DNA from: Dyadobacter arcticus
Lineage (GTDB): Bacteria; Bacteroidota; Bacteroidia; Cytophagales; Spirosomataceae
Direction: 5' to 3'
Length of the DNA: 64,000 bases
Assembly: GCF_011762185.1 (NCBI RefSeq)
Contig: NZ_JAASQJ010000003.1
Span: 682,001-746,000, forward strand
The notes under the pieces are model-generated. The model did no database searches and was not told the DNA's origin. It saw only the letters and a program-made list of their open reading frames with translations. Shown here piece by piece: positions 1 to 8,695 of this stretch. The position numbers were made by a program, and so were the translations under genes. The stretch's first letter is position 1. Every line of letters begins with the position of its first letter.

Positions 1-734
1 TGCAAGCCCTGAAAAAGAAATACCTGTTGCTCTGGATCGTGTTAGGGTCGGTTTTTGCTTTTCAGCCAGCTTATTCCGTTAATAAAAAGGAGTTAAAAAC
101 AGCTGATTCTCTGTTCGCTATGGCGAAGTATCCGGAATCGCTGATCCTCTACAAAAAAAACTTCAACCGTGAAGAAAAAAACAGCCAGAGCGTTCTCCTA
201 AAACTCGCCTTCCTTGCTGAGAAGACCAATAATTATACCGATTGTCTCTATTACCTCAGCAAACTTGCGCTTATTAATCCTTCCAGGCGGTTATTTGAAA
301 AAATGGACAAACTGGCTGAGGAGCAGAATCTAACGGGCTATGAGTTCGATGACTACAATTATTTTATCATATTTTATCGAAGATACGGCGACTACATTCC
401 AATCTTGCTTCTAACTTTGGGTACATACATCGTAGTAATAATGGTGACAAAAGCGAGGAGACGAGAGCCGATTTTGCAGGTACATAAGGTTTCCATTGTC
501 GTTTATCTGTTGTTGCTACTGGCTATCCTGAATGTTCCGTCTCTCTACCAGACTTGTATTATTGTAAACGAAAATACTTTTTTGAGGAATGAGCCTTCTT
601 CGGCGTCATCGGTGGTAGAGCAGATTGGCAAAGGGCACAAACTCATCATAGTAGGTTCAGTGGATCATTGGAATCGGGTTCTCTGGAACAACAGAATCGT
701 TTATATCCGGAAAAGCGACCTTTGGAATATATAG
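1..734 (+). CDS. TPR-like/SH3-domain membrane protein (start codon cut by window edge)
   Basis: Secreted or membrane-anchored protein of about 244 residues. Its first codon is cut: the window opens with TG, and in frame this reads xTG-CAA-GCC-CTG-AAA-AAG, so the natural ATG most likely starts one base before position 1. That start gives a good signal peptide (Lys-rich, then LLLWIVLGSVFAF). An internal TTG at 27 is open but would remove the charged n-region. After the signal come about 90 helical TPR-like residues (LKTADSLFAMAKYPESLILY). Two hydrophobic segments at about 131-151 and 162-184 follow, then a C-terminal bacterial SH3-like domain (NTFLRNEPSSASSVVEQIGKG, ending IVYIRKSDLW). The layout resembles the BatE-like proteins of Bacteroidota aerotolerance clusters, but no bat genes are visible here. 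The exact role is unknown. Confidence 0.75.
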   Translation, partial: QALKKKYLLLWIVLGSVFAFQPAYSVNKKELKTADSLFAMAKYPESLILYKKNFNREEKNSQSVLLKLAFLAEKTNNYTDCLYYLSKLALINPSRRLFEKMDKLAEEQNLTGYEFDDYNYFIIFYRRYGDYIPILLLTLGTYIVVIMVTKARRREPILQVHKVSIVVYLLLLLAILNVPSLYQTCIIVNENTFLRNEPSSASSVVEQIGKGHKLIIVGSVDHWNRVLWNNRIVYIRKSDLWNI

Positions 735-752
735 GTTCAGCGTGGTATCATT

Positions 753-783
753 TTTGCAACGCATCAGTTTGTATGTATATTTA
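753..783 (+). promoter_or_regulatory. Candidate Bacteroidota promoter of the CHRD lipoprotein gene
   Basis: TTTG at 753-756, a 19-base spacer, then TATATTTA at 776-783. This matches the phylum consensus TTTG-N19-TAnnTTTG at all but one base. The ATG lies 27 bases downstream. Confidence 0.5.
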
Positions 784-810
784 AGGATTAAATTTTAAAT
801 TAAACGCTGT

Positions 811-1275
811 ATGAAAAAGCCAATGAAACGTTTTTTACTATTGATCGCGGGAGTTGTAATGTTAGGATTTGTTTCTTCCTGTTCAGAAAAAGGACCTCAC
901 AAAGATGACATCGTCAAATTCTCGGCAGTCATTAATAGTGGCCCCACTGTTCCAAAGGCGACGTCGGCTGGTCAGGGTACCGGAATTTTTGAGTACAACA
1001 AAGCGACCATGGAGCTTAAATACAACATTACTTATCAGAATATTGTGCCGACGTCTGTTACCCTCAACAGTGCAAATCCGGTTTGGGAAGCAGGTCCAAT
1101 TTTGTTTACTCTTGCTGATAAGCCAGCTGGAAATCAGGTTCAGGGAACTCAGAGACTGAACACAGAGCAGCAAACAATGCTTATAATTGGTCAGTTTTAT
1201 GTGAATATTCCAACAGCAGAAAACATTTATGGCGAAATTCGTGGCCAAATCCTGGCTGATGAATTTGAGGATTAA
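811..1275 (+). CDS. CHRD domain lipoprotein
   Basis: Predicted lipoprotein of 154 residues. The N-terminus is a type II signal peptide with the lipobox VSSC (Cys about residue 24), so the mature protein should be tethered to a membrane, probably facing the periplasm or cell surface. The rest fits a single CHRD domain: a beta-rich fold with the typical pattern FSAVINSG, GTGIFEYN, then paired strands and the closing IYGEIRGQI. CHRD domains were first described in chordin, and their bacterial role is not settled. The gene is probably monocistronic, with its own promoter upstream and a strong hairpin terminator right after its stop. It is convergent with the helicase gene. Confidence 0.85.
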   Translation: MKKPMKRFLLLIAGVVMLGFVSSCSEKGPHKDDIVKFSAVINSGPTVPKATSAGQGTGIFEYNKATMELKYNITYQNIVPTSVTLNSANPVWEAGPILFTLADKPAGNQVQGTQRLNTEQQTMLIIGQFYVNIPTAENIYGEIRGQILADEFED

Positions 1276-1281
1276 TATGTC

Positions 1282-1337
1282 AATAGCATTAAAAAAGGGT
1301 TGCAGAAAAGTTTCTGCAACCCTTTTTTAATGCTATT
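1282..1337. terminator. Bidirectional terminator with 27-bp perfect arms
   Basis: Arms 1282-1308 and 1311-1337 are perfect reverse complements, separated by only 2 bases. The stem core is GGGTTGCAGAAA, and A/T runs on both sides give a U-tail in either direction. It lies between the convergent CHRD and helicase genes. The last codons and stop of the helicase lie inside the right arm. Confidence 0.9.
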
Positions 1338-2568
1338 TTTTTTTCTTCTTCTTTTTGAAATTCTCATAATCCTCCACCTCCTGCATCAAGGATTTTATAT
1401 CATCGGTGGTGACGGCAGTAAAATCGAGTGTTTGTGAATATTCCGTACCCGTTATTTTCAGGACATCAATTGGTTTGTCTAAGTATTGCTGAATTTCTTC
1501 CAGCAATGGTTTTTCCTCGGGGCTGCAAAACGAAACAGCCAGGCCTTTTTGCGTCCCTCTGCCTGTCCGGCCGACTCTATGGACGTAATTCTCAGGTTGC
1601 TCTGGCAAATCGTAGTTAACAACATAGTCCACACCCGGAATATCGATTCCCCTAGCGCTGACGTCCGTTGCAATAAGCACCTTCACATCTCCTTTTTTAA
1701 ACTCATTCATCGCAATAAGCCTGTCGGCCTGCTCCTTGTCTCCATGAATAGTAGAGCTCTTAATTTCCATTCTTTCAAGCGCATTAAACACTCTTTCCGC
1801 ACGCACTTTTGTTCGAACAAATACTAAAATTTTACTGTCAGGGTTTTCCTTAATAACCCTTTCCAGAAAGAACCGCTTGTCATCCATTCCGATAAAAGCG
1901 ACGGAATGTGTAATATTCCTGGCCACCGGATTATTAGGTGAAATTTGTATCCTGATCGCATTCCTGACCAGAGAATAAGCCAGCTTCTTGATCTTTTCAT
2001 TGATGGTCGCTGAAAAAAACAACGTTTGCCGGTTCTTGGGAAGGAATTTGATCAAATCCTGAATATCCTTAATAAAGCCCAAGTCCAGCATATGGTCGGC
2101 TTCATCGAGGATCAGGATTTCAATGCTGTTGAAGTTAATGTGACCCTGGCTCACTAGATCGAACATGCGGCCTGGCGTTGAAACAAGCACATCAATGCCT
2201 TTTTCAAGCCTTTCAATTTGCGGTTCCTGTTCCACACCTCCAAAAATACTGAATGTCTTTACCCTGGTATGTTCAGCTATTTTATTAAAAACTTCTGTAA
2301 TCTGTATTGCCAGCTCCCTGGTAGGCACCATTACGAGACACTTTATACCTTCGGAGCGGCTCGACGATTTCTGTTTATGTAATTTATCAATGACTGGAAT
2401 TGCGAAGGCTGCCGTTTTTCCGGTACCAGTCTGCGCGATCGCAAGCACATCTTCCCCCTTCATAATGGCTGGAATCGCTTTGAACTGTATATCAGTAGGA
2501 CGTTTGAACCCGAAATCTTCAAGGCTCCTTTTGATTTCCGGGGCAATGTGATAATCGTCAAATTTCAT
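1333..2568 (-). CDS. DEAD-box ATP-dependent RNA helicase, RhlE-like
   Basis: Cytoplasmic RNA helicase of 411 residues that unwinds or remodels RNA using ATP. All core motifs are present: Q motif GFKRPTDIQ (about 20-28), Walker A AQTGTGKT (45-52), PTRELA (82-87), TPGR (131-134), DEAD (155-158), SAT (186-188), and HRVGRTGR in the second RecA domain. It has no long RNA-binding tail. Instead it ends after a short acidic segment in a run of lysines encoded by the A-rich arm of the terminator. The compact architecture fits the RhlE group, which acts in ribosome assembly or RNA turnover in other bacteria. It lies 36 bp downstream of the dnaJ-like gene on the same strand and may be co-transcribed with it. 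Confidence 0.92.
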   Translation of the reverse strand: MKFDDYHIAPEIKRSLEDFGFKRPTDIQFKAIPAIMKGEDVLAIAQTGTGKTAAFAIPVIDKLHKQKSSSRSEGIKCLVMVPTRELAIQITEVFNKIAEHTRVKTFSIFGGVEQEPQIERLEKGIDVLVSTPGRMFDLVSQGHINFNSIEILILDEADHMLDLGFIKDIQDLIKFLPKNRQTLFFSATINEKIKKLAYSLVRNAIRIQISPNNPVARNITHSVAFIGMDDKRFFLERVIKENPDSKILVFVRTKVRAERVFNALERMEIKSSTIHGDKEQADRLIAMNEFKKGDVKVLIATDVSARGIDIPGVDYVVNYDLPEQPENYVHRVGRTGRGTQKGLAVSFCSPEEKPLLEEIQQYLDKPIDVLKITGTEYSQTLDFTAVTTDDIKSLMQEVEDYENFKKKKKKK

Positions 2569-2604
2569 GTTAAGGTATTTAGCAAATGCAGTTATGCCCG
2601 CCGA

Positions 2605-3495
2605 TTACGATTTAGATAATTCTGAAAACAATTCCCTTTGCCTTTCACTGAGGTTGGTTGGGATTTTTACATCGAATGTAACATACAGGTCTCCAAACAC
2701 GCCTTCTTTTTTATATACAGGAAATCCCTTACCTTTTAATCTGACGACACTTCCATTCTGAGTTTCGGAATTAACATTCAGTTTAACCTTACCGCCAAGG
2801 GTCTCAACAATCAATTCGCCTCCCAAAACAGCAGTATAAAGGTCCAGGTCAGCTTTGAAGTGAAGATCATTGCCAGATCTTCTGAATTTTTCATCCGGCT
2901 GAATGTTGAAGGTCAGGTATAAATCGCCATCGGTTCCGCCATTCGATCCTTTACCGCCATGACCAGGAATTTTGATGGTTTGGCCATTTTCGATTCCCGC
3001 AGGAACGGTTATCCTTATGTTCTTACCATTGACCGAAAGTGTTTGTTTATGGGTTTCGAATGCATCGCGCAAAGAAAGTTGCGCCTCAGCCTGGTAATCC
3101 TGCCCGCGGAATCTAGCCTGGCGTCCACCACCCCCTCCAAAACCACTGGAAGAACCAAACATAGATTCAAAAAAATCGGAAAAACCGTCTCCGCCACTTC
3201 CTGAATGCCATTGTCCATCCTGACGGCCCGCATTCCCCCGTGACTGACGTGCTCTTTCAAACTCTTCACTATGCTGCCAATCCTTCCCGTATTGATCATA
3301 TTTTTTCCGTTTTTCGGGATCGCTCAAAACCTCATTTGCCTCGTTGAGTTCCTGAAATTTTTTCTCCGCTTCTTTGTCGTTTGGGTTAAGATCGGGATGA
3401 TATTTCCTGGCCAGCTTGCGGTAAGCATTTTTGATGGCCTTGTCGTCGGCGGTTTTATCAAGACCTAATATTTGATAATAATCTACAAAAGGCAT
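2605..3495 (-). CDS. DnaJ/CbpA-type J-domain co-chaperone
   Basis: Co-chaperone of 296 residues expected to stimulate DnaK ATPase and deliver substrates. The N-terminal J domain (about 5-70) has the essential HPD at 33-35. A Gly/Ser/Phe-rich linker follows (about 85-125, with [11 protein letters not shown]). Two C-terminal beta substrate-binding domains follow, with [14 protein letters not shown] and [12 protein letters not shown]. The four CxxCxGxG zinc repeats of true DnaJ are absent, so this is the CbpA-like class. Its partner DnaK is not in the window. Confidence 0.92.
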   Translation of the reverse strand: MPFVDYYQILGLDKTADDKAIKNAYRKLARKYHPDLNPNDKEAEKKFQELNEANEVLSDPEKRKKYDQYGKDWQHSEEFERARQSRGNAGRQDGQWHSGSGGDGFSDFFESMFGSSSGFGGGGGRQARFRGQDYQAEAQLSLRDAFETHKQTLSVNGKNIRITVPAGIENGQTIKIPGHGGKGSNGGTDGDLYLTFNIQPDEKFRRSGNDLHFKADLDLYTAVLGGELIVETLGGKVKLNVNSETQNGSVVRLKGKGFPVYKKEGVFGDLYVTFDVKIPTNLSERQRELFSELSKS

Positions 3496-3536
3496 AATGT
3501 TTCAACTGAATTAATGTAGATATTTATTTTTTCAAG

Positions 3537-3788
3537 TTACTGTTTCCGTTCCTGCATCTTGATATAAAGGTCCTCCACTTTCTTTCTTGCCCAAGGTGTT
3601 TTCCTTAAAAATTTAAGACTGGATTGGACGCTGGACTCATTTTGGAAACTATTAACATTTACGTGATAACTCATTTGCTCCCAACCATAATAAGATACCA
3701 ATTCATTGAGGATTGCTTCCAGTGTCTTTCCGTGAAGTGGGTTGTTGGGCTGCGTTTCCATATCTTGGTTCAAAATCTTGCTATCCAT
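3537..3788 (-). CDS. VF530 family (DUF2132) small DNA-binding-type protein
   Basis: Small protein of 83 residues. An internal ATG at 3761 would give 74 residues and begins nearer the conserved part. It has the family signature [21 protein letters not shown] followed by [19 protein letters not shown]. The VF530 fold is a small helical domain thought from structure to bind nucleic acid, with unknown cellular role. It sits alone, divergent from the oxidoreductase at 3854, with the dnaJ-like gene 41 bp downstream on the same strand. Confidence 0.85.
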   Translation of the reverse strand: MDSKILNQDMETQPNNPLHGKTLEAILNELVSYYGWEQMSYHVNVNSFQNESSVQSSLKFLRKTPWARKKVEDLYIKMQERKQ

Positions 3789-3853
3789 TTAAAGTAGATT
3801 TTCTCTCTTAAATAATTATTAAGCTGATTGTTTAGTTCAAATCTTACCACCTT

Positions 3854-4840
3854 ATGATGGATCAAATAAAATGGGGGATCATCGGCTGCGGTAATGTAAC
3901 CGAAGTAAAAAGCGGCCCCGCATTCGACATTGTCGACAATTCTGAGTTGCTCGCTGTGATGCGCCGGAATGCGAATCTTGCTGCCGACTATGCCTCGCGC
4001 CACGGTGTTCCCGAATGGTATTCAGATGCTGACAAACTCATCAATGATCCTGATGTCAATGCAATATACATCGCGACACCGCCCGACGCGCATGAAAGTC
4101 TCGCCTTTAAAGCAATGGCCGCCGGAAAGCCGGTATATATTGAGAAACCAATGGGAAGGAATGGCGCTGAATGCGATCGGATCAACGCGGAAAGCAAGAG
4201 AACGGGCGTCCCGGTTTTTGTAGCTTTCTATCGGAGGTCGCTCGACTATTTTTTAAAAGTGAAAGAGTTGATTGATCAAAAGGTCATTGGCGAAATTCGG
4301 TTCGTGGACATTTGCTTGCAATGGCAGCCTTATGATGAAGAAGTTGGTGAAAATCCGAAGCCACGCTGGCGGGTAGATCCCGAGATCTCGGGCGGCGGGC
4401 ATTTTCATGACCTCGCCTCGCACCAGTTTGATTTTCTTGAATTTGTTCTTGGCCCAATCAAATATGCCAGTGGTATTGCAAGAAACCAGGCAGGATTTTA
4501 TGCGGCTGATGACATCGTAATGGCCAATTTTGAATTTGAATCAGGCGTGGTTGGCAAGGGAAGCTGGTGCTACACCATTAATAAGGAACAGCGGGAAGAT
4601 AAGGCCCAGATCATTGGATCGAAAGGCAGGATCACCTTTTCATTCTTTGAGAAATTTGACATTATTGTTGAAACTGCCGAAGGAACCGAGGTTTTTAACA
4701 TTCCATATCCGAAACATGTGCAGCAGCAACTTATAGATTCGATCGTGAAGGAATTACGTGGCGAAGGCAAGTGTCCGAGCAGCGGCGAGACAGGCGCCCG
4801 GGCCAATCACATCATGGACTGGATCACGCAAAAGCAATAA
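3854..4840 (+). CDS. Gfo/Idh/MocA family oxidoreductase
   Basis: NAD(P)-dependent oxidoreductase of 328 residues, probably acting on a sugar or cyclitol. The N-terminal Rossmann fold begins KWGIIGCGNVTEVKSGPAF (GxGxxx nucleotide loop). The family EKP motif is at YIEKPMGRN (about residues 95-103). The C-terminal alpha/beta domain contains GGGHFHDLASHQFDFLEF, where the histidines are the likely catalytic set. No signal peptide, so cytoplasmic. It stands alone between the divergent VF530 gene and a tiny lysine-rich gene. The substrate cannot be told from sequence. Confidence 0.9.
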   Translation: MMDQIKWGIIGCGNVTEVKSGPAFDIVDNSELLAVMRRNANLAADYASRHGVPEWYSDADKLINDPDVNAIYIATPPDAHESLAFKAMAAGKPVYIEKPMGRNGAECDRINAESKRTGVPVFVAFYRRSLDYFLKVKELIDQKVIGEIRFVDICLQWQPYDEEVGENPKPRWRVDPEISGGGHFHDLASHQFDFLEFVLGPIKYASGIARNQAGFYAADDIVMANFEFESGVVGKGSWCYTINKEQREDKAQIIGSKGRITFSFFEKFDIIVETAEGTEVFNIPYPKHVQQQLIDSIVKELRGEGKCPSSGETGARANHIMDWITQKQ

Positions 4841-4914
4841 TTCAGTATTTTCGGATACAAATTTTCTTACTATTTCAGTTATTTGTAAAAATCTAATCTT
4901 AAAACGCAGTAGTC

Positions 4915-5028
4915 ATGGCTAAAGGTAAAAATCTTGACAAAGGGAGCACCAAAAAGGATCCTGAGAAATCCCTGAAAGAAAAGCGCGCCGACAAAAAGGC
5001 AAAAAAAGATGGAAAAAAGGATTACTAA
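4915..5028 (+). CDS. 37-residue lysine-rich small protein
   Basis: A short open frame that begins MAKGKNLDKGSTKKDPEKSL and ends KKDGKKDY. About 40% of residues are lysine, with many Asp and Glu, and there is almost no hydrophobic residue, so it should be soluble and disordered. It is followed 12 bases later by a well-formed terminator, which supports it being a real transcribed unit. Function unknown. It could bind nucleic acid or ribosomes by charge, but nothing in the sequence proves this. Confidence 0.6.
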   Translation: MAKGKNLDKGSTKKDPEKSLKEKRADKKAKKDGKKDY

Positions 5029-5038
5029 TCCGATAGCA

Positions 5039-5068
5039 AGGAGCTTCCTCATAACAGGAAGCTCTTTT
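5039..5068 (+). terminator. Rho-independent terminator after the small lysine-rich gene
   Basis: Arms GAGCTTCCT (5041-5049) and AGGAAGCTC (5056-5064) with a 6-base loop, followed by TTTT. Confidence 0.8.
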
Positions 5069-5171
5069 CGTTAGTAGGGCTTAAAATGGAAAGCTTGATG
5101 ATGTCCAGCAAGTTTCAGGTTGAAGTCCTTCAAAATATGGGCCAAATTTGTTCAACAAATCATTAATCCAT

Positions 5172-6008
5172 ATGGACCAGCAAACTTATAATTACGGGAA
5201 AATTGCCAAAGCGATCGAATTTATCGTCGCTAATGCAAAAGAACAGCCTTCACTTGTTGAAGTGGCCGAAGAGGTGAGCATCAGCCAGTTTCACTTTCAA
5301 CGCGTTTTCACTGAATGGGCCGGGGTGAGCCCGAAAAAATTTCTTCAGTACATTACCGCAGGTTACCTCAAAGAGAAAATTAAGGAATCCTCCAATCTGG
5401 TGGAACTTGCTGAGCTAGCCGGGCTTTCGAGCCAAAGCCGCGTGTATGACCATTTTACCTCTATTGAGGCAGTTACGCCTCAGGAATTTAAAAGTTCGGG
5501 CAAGGGACTGGATATTAACTATGGCATTCATGACACTCCATTTGGCGGTTGCTTTATCGCAGTAACTGAACGTGGAATATGTGCGATGGCCTTTATAGAC
5601 GAGGATTCCAAAGACGAACAGCTCATTCAATTGGCAAAAAAATGGCATTACGCCAACATTGCTCCGAATCAAGCGGCAACGAAAATTTATATTGGGCGTA
5701 TTTTTCAGCCTGCCGAAAACTCTCTCGAAAAATTACCGCTTCTTGTCCAGGGCACCAATTTTCAGTTGAAAGTTTGGGAAGCATTGCTTAACATTCCAAA
5801 AGGCGCCGTTACCACTTACCAGCAAATCGCCCGTAGCATTGGCAATCCTGGCGCCGTAAGGGCAGTAGGAAGTGCAGTCGGCGACAATCCCATTGCTTAC
5901 CTTATTCCTTGCCATAGGGTGATCCGGAAAGAAGGAGTGCTTGGAGAGTACCGCTGGGGGAGTCTGAGAAAAAAGGCATTGATCGGATGGGAAGCGGCAC
6001 GTCAATAG
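5172..6008 (+). CDS. AraC-type HTH fused to O6-methylguanine-DNA methyltransferase (Ada-like)
   Basis: Protein of 278 residues that repairs O6-alkylguanine by suicide transfer to cysteine and may also regulate genes. Residues about 10-108 form an AraC-type helix-turn-helix region (VEVAEEVSISQFHFQRVFTE). Residues about 115-275 are the methyltransferase, with active-site PCHRV (Cys247) and the following EYRWG. The N-terminal zinc/methylphosphotriester domain of E. coli Ada is missing, so any sensing must work differently. An upstream in-frame TTG at 5148 exists, but the ATG at 5172 is preferred. It heads a tight run with the unknown gene at 6024 (15 bp gap) and miaA. Confidence 0.9.
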   Translation: MDQQTYNYGKIAKAIEFIVANAKEQPSLVEVAEEVSISQFHFQRVFTEWAGVSPKKFLQYITAGYLKEKIKESSNLVELAELAGLSSQSRVYDHFTSIEAVTPQEFKSSGKGLDINYGIHDTPFGGCFIAVTERGICAMAFIDEDSKDEQLIQLAKKWHYANIAPNQAATKIYIGRIFQPAENSLEKLPLLVQGTNFQLKVWEALLNIPKGAVTTYQQIARSIGNPGAVRAVGSAVGDNPIAYLIPCHRVIRKEGVLGEYRWGSLRKKALIGWEAARQ

Positions 6009-6023
6009 AAAAATAATTCAAAA

Positions 6024-6926
6024 TTGAAATTAGAATCATTATTTCCTGAGGAGCTTTGCATTTGGTTTTCCGACATGGGATTTCAATGTAAACTTTCAAA
6101 CATGGAAAATGGATTTTCGGGCAGGGTTATCGTTTACAAAAGCGAAAATTCTGCCCTTGTCTTAATCCTAGTCAGACTAGACGATTGGCGAAAACACGGC
6201 TCACTGGCCGAGCTTTCCAAATGTTTTGAAGAAGTCGCAAACCAAAGGAATGTTGGAAATAAATGCGCTCTGCTTTGGGAAGATTGTTGGAGTAATAAGC
6301 AAAGGATTGTACAATCCAGGTTAATGTTTTTACTTGGAGTTTCTCAGAGAATCCCGGGCAGGCTCACCACCGCCCGGCGTATTGATTTAAATATTGCCTC
6401 CCGCTTTTTAGAAAACAATCATTTAAATGGCGCCATAACGTCTAAATTCAAGTTTGGACTGTTTTTGCCTAGGCGTTATTTTCGGGTATTGCAGTCAGGC
6501 TTTGAAATTGATGAAGAAGCCGAGGAATTGCTGGTCGCAGCCGCTACATTCAGTTATCCACGCATTTTTCAGCAAGAAGGTAAGGATTACAAATCTTATG
6601 AACTCATTCGTTCTGCCAGCCTTTTGCATACAAATGTTGTCGGTGGCTTGGATAAGTTAATGCATGCATTTATAAACGACCGTCATCCTGGCGATATCAT
6701 GACTTATGCCGATTTGGAATGGTCAGGTGGGGAAAGTTATTCCAAATTAGGCTTTGAAGTAAGGGGTATTAAGCAACCAGAGCCATTCTTACTAGATGAC
6801 GAAACCATGACCAGATCGTCCAGGTCAGATGGATCGACTAATACCTTTCCGCTGACTAAGCCGTATACCTTGATTTACAATATGGGAAGCATAAAGTATG
6901 TCAAAGTTATGGACGCACTTCAATGA
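6024..6926 (+). CDS. Uncharacterised protein between ada-like gene and miaA
   Basis: Protein of 300 residues starting at TTG 6024; no better ATG is nearby. I do not recognise the family as a whole. The first 90 residues include DDWRKHGSLAELSKCFEEVA. The last third has a block around ITYADLEWSGGESYSKLGFE (read here as MTYADLEWSGGESYSKLGFE) followed by PFLLDDETM. That block resembles the small C-terminal domain (TYADxRWSxGxLYEKxGF) seen in some phage and homing-endonuclease-like proteins. No catalytic nuclease motif is visible. Its stop overlaps the miaA start by ATGA, so translation is coupled and a role linked to nucleic acid or tRNA is plausible but unproved. Confidence 0.7.
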   Translation: MKLESLFPEELCIWFSDMGFQCKLSNMENGFSGRVIVYKSENSALVLILVRLDDWRKHGSLAELSKCFEEVANQRNVGNKCALLWEDCWSNKQRIVQSRLMFLLGVSQRIPGRLTTARRIDLNIASRFLENNHLNGAITSKFKFGLFLPRRYFRVLQSGFEIDEEAEELLVAAATFSYPRIFQQEGKDYKSYELIRSASLLHTNVVGGLDKLMHAFINDRHPGDIMTYADLEWSGGESYSKLGFEVRGIKQPEPFLLDDETMTRSSRSDGSTNTFPLTKPYTLIYNMGSIKYVKVMDALQ

Positions 6927-7891
6927 ACGAACAGTCAAAAAAATCTCCATTGTTGATCATCCTCGGCCCTACGGCTTCCGGGAAAACGCAGCTCGCTGTT
7001 CAGGTTGCATTGAGAATTAATGGTGAAATCTTAAGCGCAGACTCACGGCAGGTTTACCGAGATATGGATATCGGAACTGGCAAGGACCTGAATGAATATA
7101 CCGTCGAAGGGATAACTATCCCTTATCATTTGATCAACATTCTGGATGCGGGCGGCCGATATAATGTCAACGATTTCCAGCACGATTTTGAAAAGGTTTG
7201 TCAGCAAATTATTTCCGTGAACCATGTTCCTATCGTGTGCGGCGGGACTGGATTTTATATTTATTCGCTGCTAAAAGGTCATGCATATGCTTCAATCCCT
7301 GTGGATGACCCACTTAGAAATGACCTCGAAACTTTACCTAATGAAGCCCTCGTTGCAAAATTTCGGTCAGCGGAGACGGCTTATTATCGCGTTGCGGATA
7401 TTTCAACAAGAAAAAGATTGATAAGGGCCATTGAAATTGCTGATTTCCTGATTGCAAACCCAGACGAGCAGTTCTCATTGTCTGAACAGTCTTCTGATTA
7501 TGATGCGATTATTTTTGGCTTAAATCCTAATGTCGAAGTGAGGAGGGACCGGATCACTCATCGTTTAAATCAAAGACTGCAAAATGGCATGGTGGAAGAG
7601 GTGCAACGGCTTCTAAATCGCGGATTATCCAAAGAACAATTAGTTTACTACGGCTTGGAATACAAATATATAACCCAATATCTCACAGGAGAAATAGGCT
7701 ACAATTCCATGAAAATCAAGCTGGAAACCGAAATTCACCGGTTTGCTAAACGGCAGATGACTTTTTTCCGAAAAATGGAAAAAGACGGATTTCACATTAA
7801 CTGGCTGTCGGAAGAAATGAGTCAGGAAGAAAAAATTAGACTCATTTTGGATAGGTACAGGGAATTTAAAAGCAAATTGGCGGGTATATAG
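6923..7891 (+). CDS. miaA: tRNA dimethylallyltransferase MiaA
   Basis: Enzyme of 322 residues that transfers a dimethylallyl group to A37 of tRNAs reading UNN codons (i6A37). It has the P-loop GPTASGKT (15-22), the substrate motif SADSRQVYRDMDIGTGK, GGTGFYI, and the C-terminal RFAKRQMTFFRK. Length fits the family (about 300-320). The start overlaps the previous stop by 4 bases (ATGA), so it belongs to the operon with the unknown protein and the Ada-like fusion. A link between alkyl repair and tRNA modification is only positional. Confidence 0.97.
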   Translation: MNEQSKKSPLLIILGPTASGKTQLAVQVALRINGEILSADSRQVYRDMDIGTGKDLNEYTVEGITIPYHLINILDAGGRYNVNDFQHDFEKVCQQIISVNHVPIVCGGTGFYIYSLLKGHAYASIPVDDPLRNDLETLPNEALVAKFRSAETAYYRVADISTRKRLIRAIEIADFLIANPDEQFSLSEQSSDYDAIIFGLNPNVEVRRDRITHRLNQRLQNGMVEEVQRLLNRGLSKEQLVYYGLEYKYITQYLTGEIGYNSMKIKLETEIHRFAKRQMTFFRKMEKDGFHINWLSEEMSQEEKIRLILDRYREFKSKLAGI

Positions 7892-7926
7892 CAAAGAATA
7901 AAAGGTAAAAAAACGCCATACAACCA

Positions 7927-8385
7927 ATGAACAGGAAATTGAGCAGTATACTGCTGCTTTTGATTTTAAGTGTAACGGATGCGTATTTATTGGCTCATCC
8001 TAATTTAATCGGGAGAATTGGTGTGCTTGTGTATAAGCATTCCTACATCAAAAATTTCCCGAGCGCTTTATTGACTGTAGCATTGGTGGTTTCCATATCG
8101 CTACTGATTTGCGAGCTGGCCTATCGTTTTTTATCCAAGAAGAATGCGTTGGCCGTATATCTTTCACTGGCACTGATTGCGTTGAGCTGGTTCATCTATG
8201 TCTATATCACGTTTTCGACATTTTCATACCGGATCACAGGAAAGGCCTTTATCTATGGCGCACATTTACTTCCTGTGATTTTGCAGGGAATGTATGCCAG
8301 GTATTTCTTCAAAAAGATCATGGTCGGGCATGAGCCACAAGCTGCATTTGATACACCGAAAAACAATGAGAAAAAGCCTCTATAA
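7927..8385 (+). CDS. Hypothetical four-helix membrane protein
   Basis: Protein of 152 residues with about four hydrophobic helices: residues about 5-22, 40-62, 70-92 and 104-125. The tail is charged (DTPKNNEKKPL). It starts 35 bp after miaA on the same strand and may be the last gene of that transcript. I do not recognise the family and can infer only an inner-membrane location. Confidence 0.7.
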   Translation: MNRKLSSILLLLILSVTDAYLLAHPNLIGRIGVLVYKHSYIKNFPSALLTVALVVSISLLICELAYRFLSKKNALAVYLSLALIALSWFIYVYITFSTFSYRITGKAFIYGAHLLPVILQGMYARYFFKKIMVGHEPQAAFDTPKNNEKKPL

Positions 8386-8695
8386 GCAAGTCTAAGCTTG
8401 CCATTTGGCCAACTTTTCATGACAGTAGAATTTTATTATTATTTGATCTTATTGTGAAATATTATTGTTTAAGTCGGGAATTTTCACAAATAAAACACTG
8501 ATTTTAATAGAAAGTACACGCTTTTTTTAGGATATTGCGACTTGTGTCGGCTCGAAAAAAGGTTGATTCTGGCCGTATTAACACAAAATTAATTTGTTGG
8601 ATAAGTAAATCAGCAACCGCGGAAATCTTTGCATTGAATTGGCCTGATTTGCGCCTATCTTGGCTTTAACCTTTTTAAATTTATTCTTGATTTAT
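8386..8695. other. AT-rich intergenic region upstream of gltA
   Basis: 310 bp without a gene. A weak GCAAG/CTTGC hairpin lies just after the membrane-protein stop. The 3' end holds the gltA promoter candidate at 8633-8663. No riboswitch or RNA gene was recognised. Confidence 0.6.
8633..8663 (+). promoter_or_regulatory. Candidate promoter of gltA
   Basis: ATTG at 8633-8636, exactly 19 bases, then TATCTTGG at 8656-8663, close to TTTG-N19-TAnnTTTG. It lies 32 bases before the chosen ATG at 8696. Confidence 0.45.
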
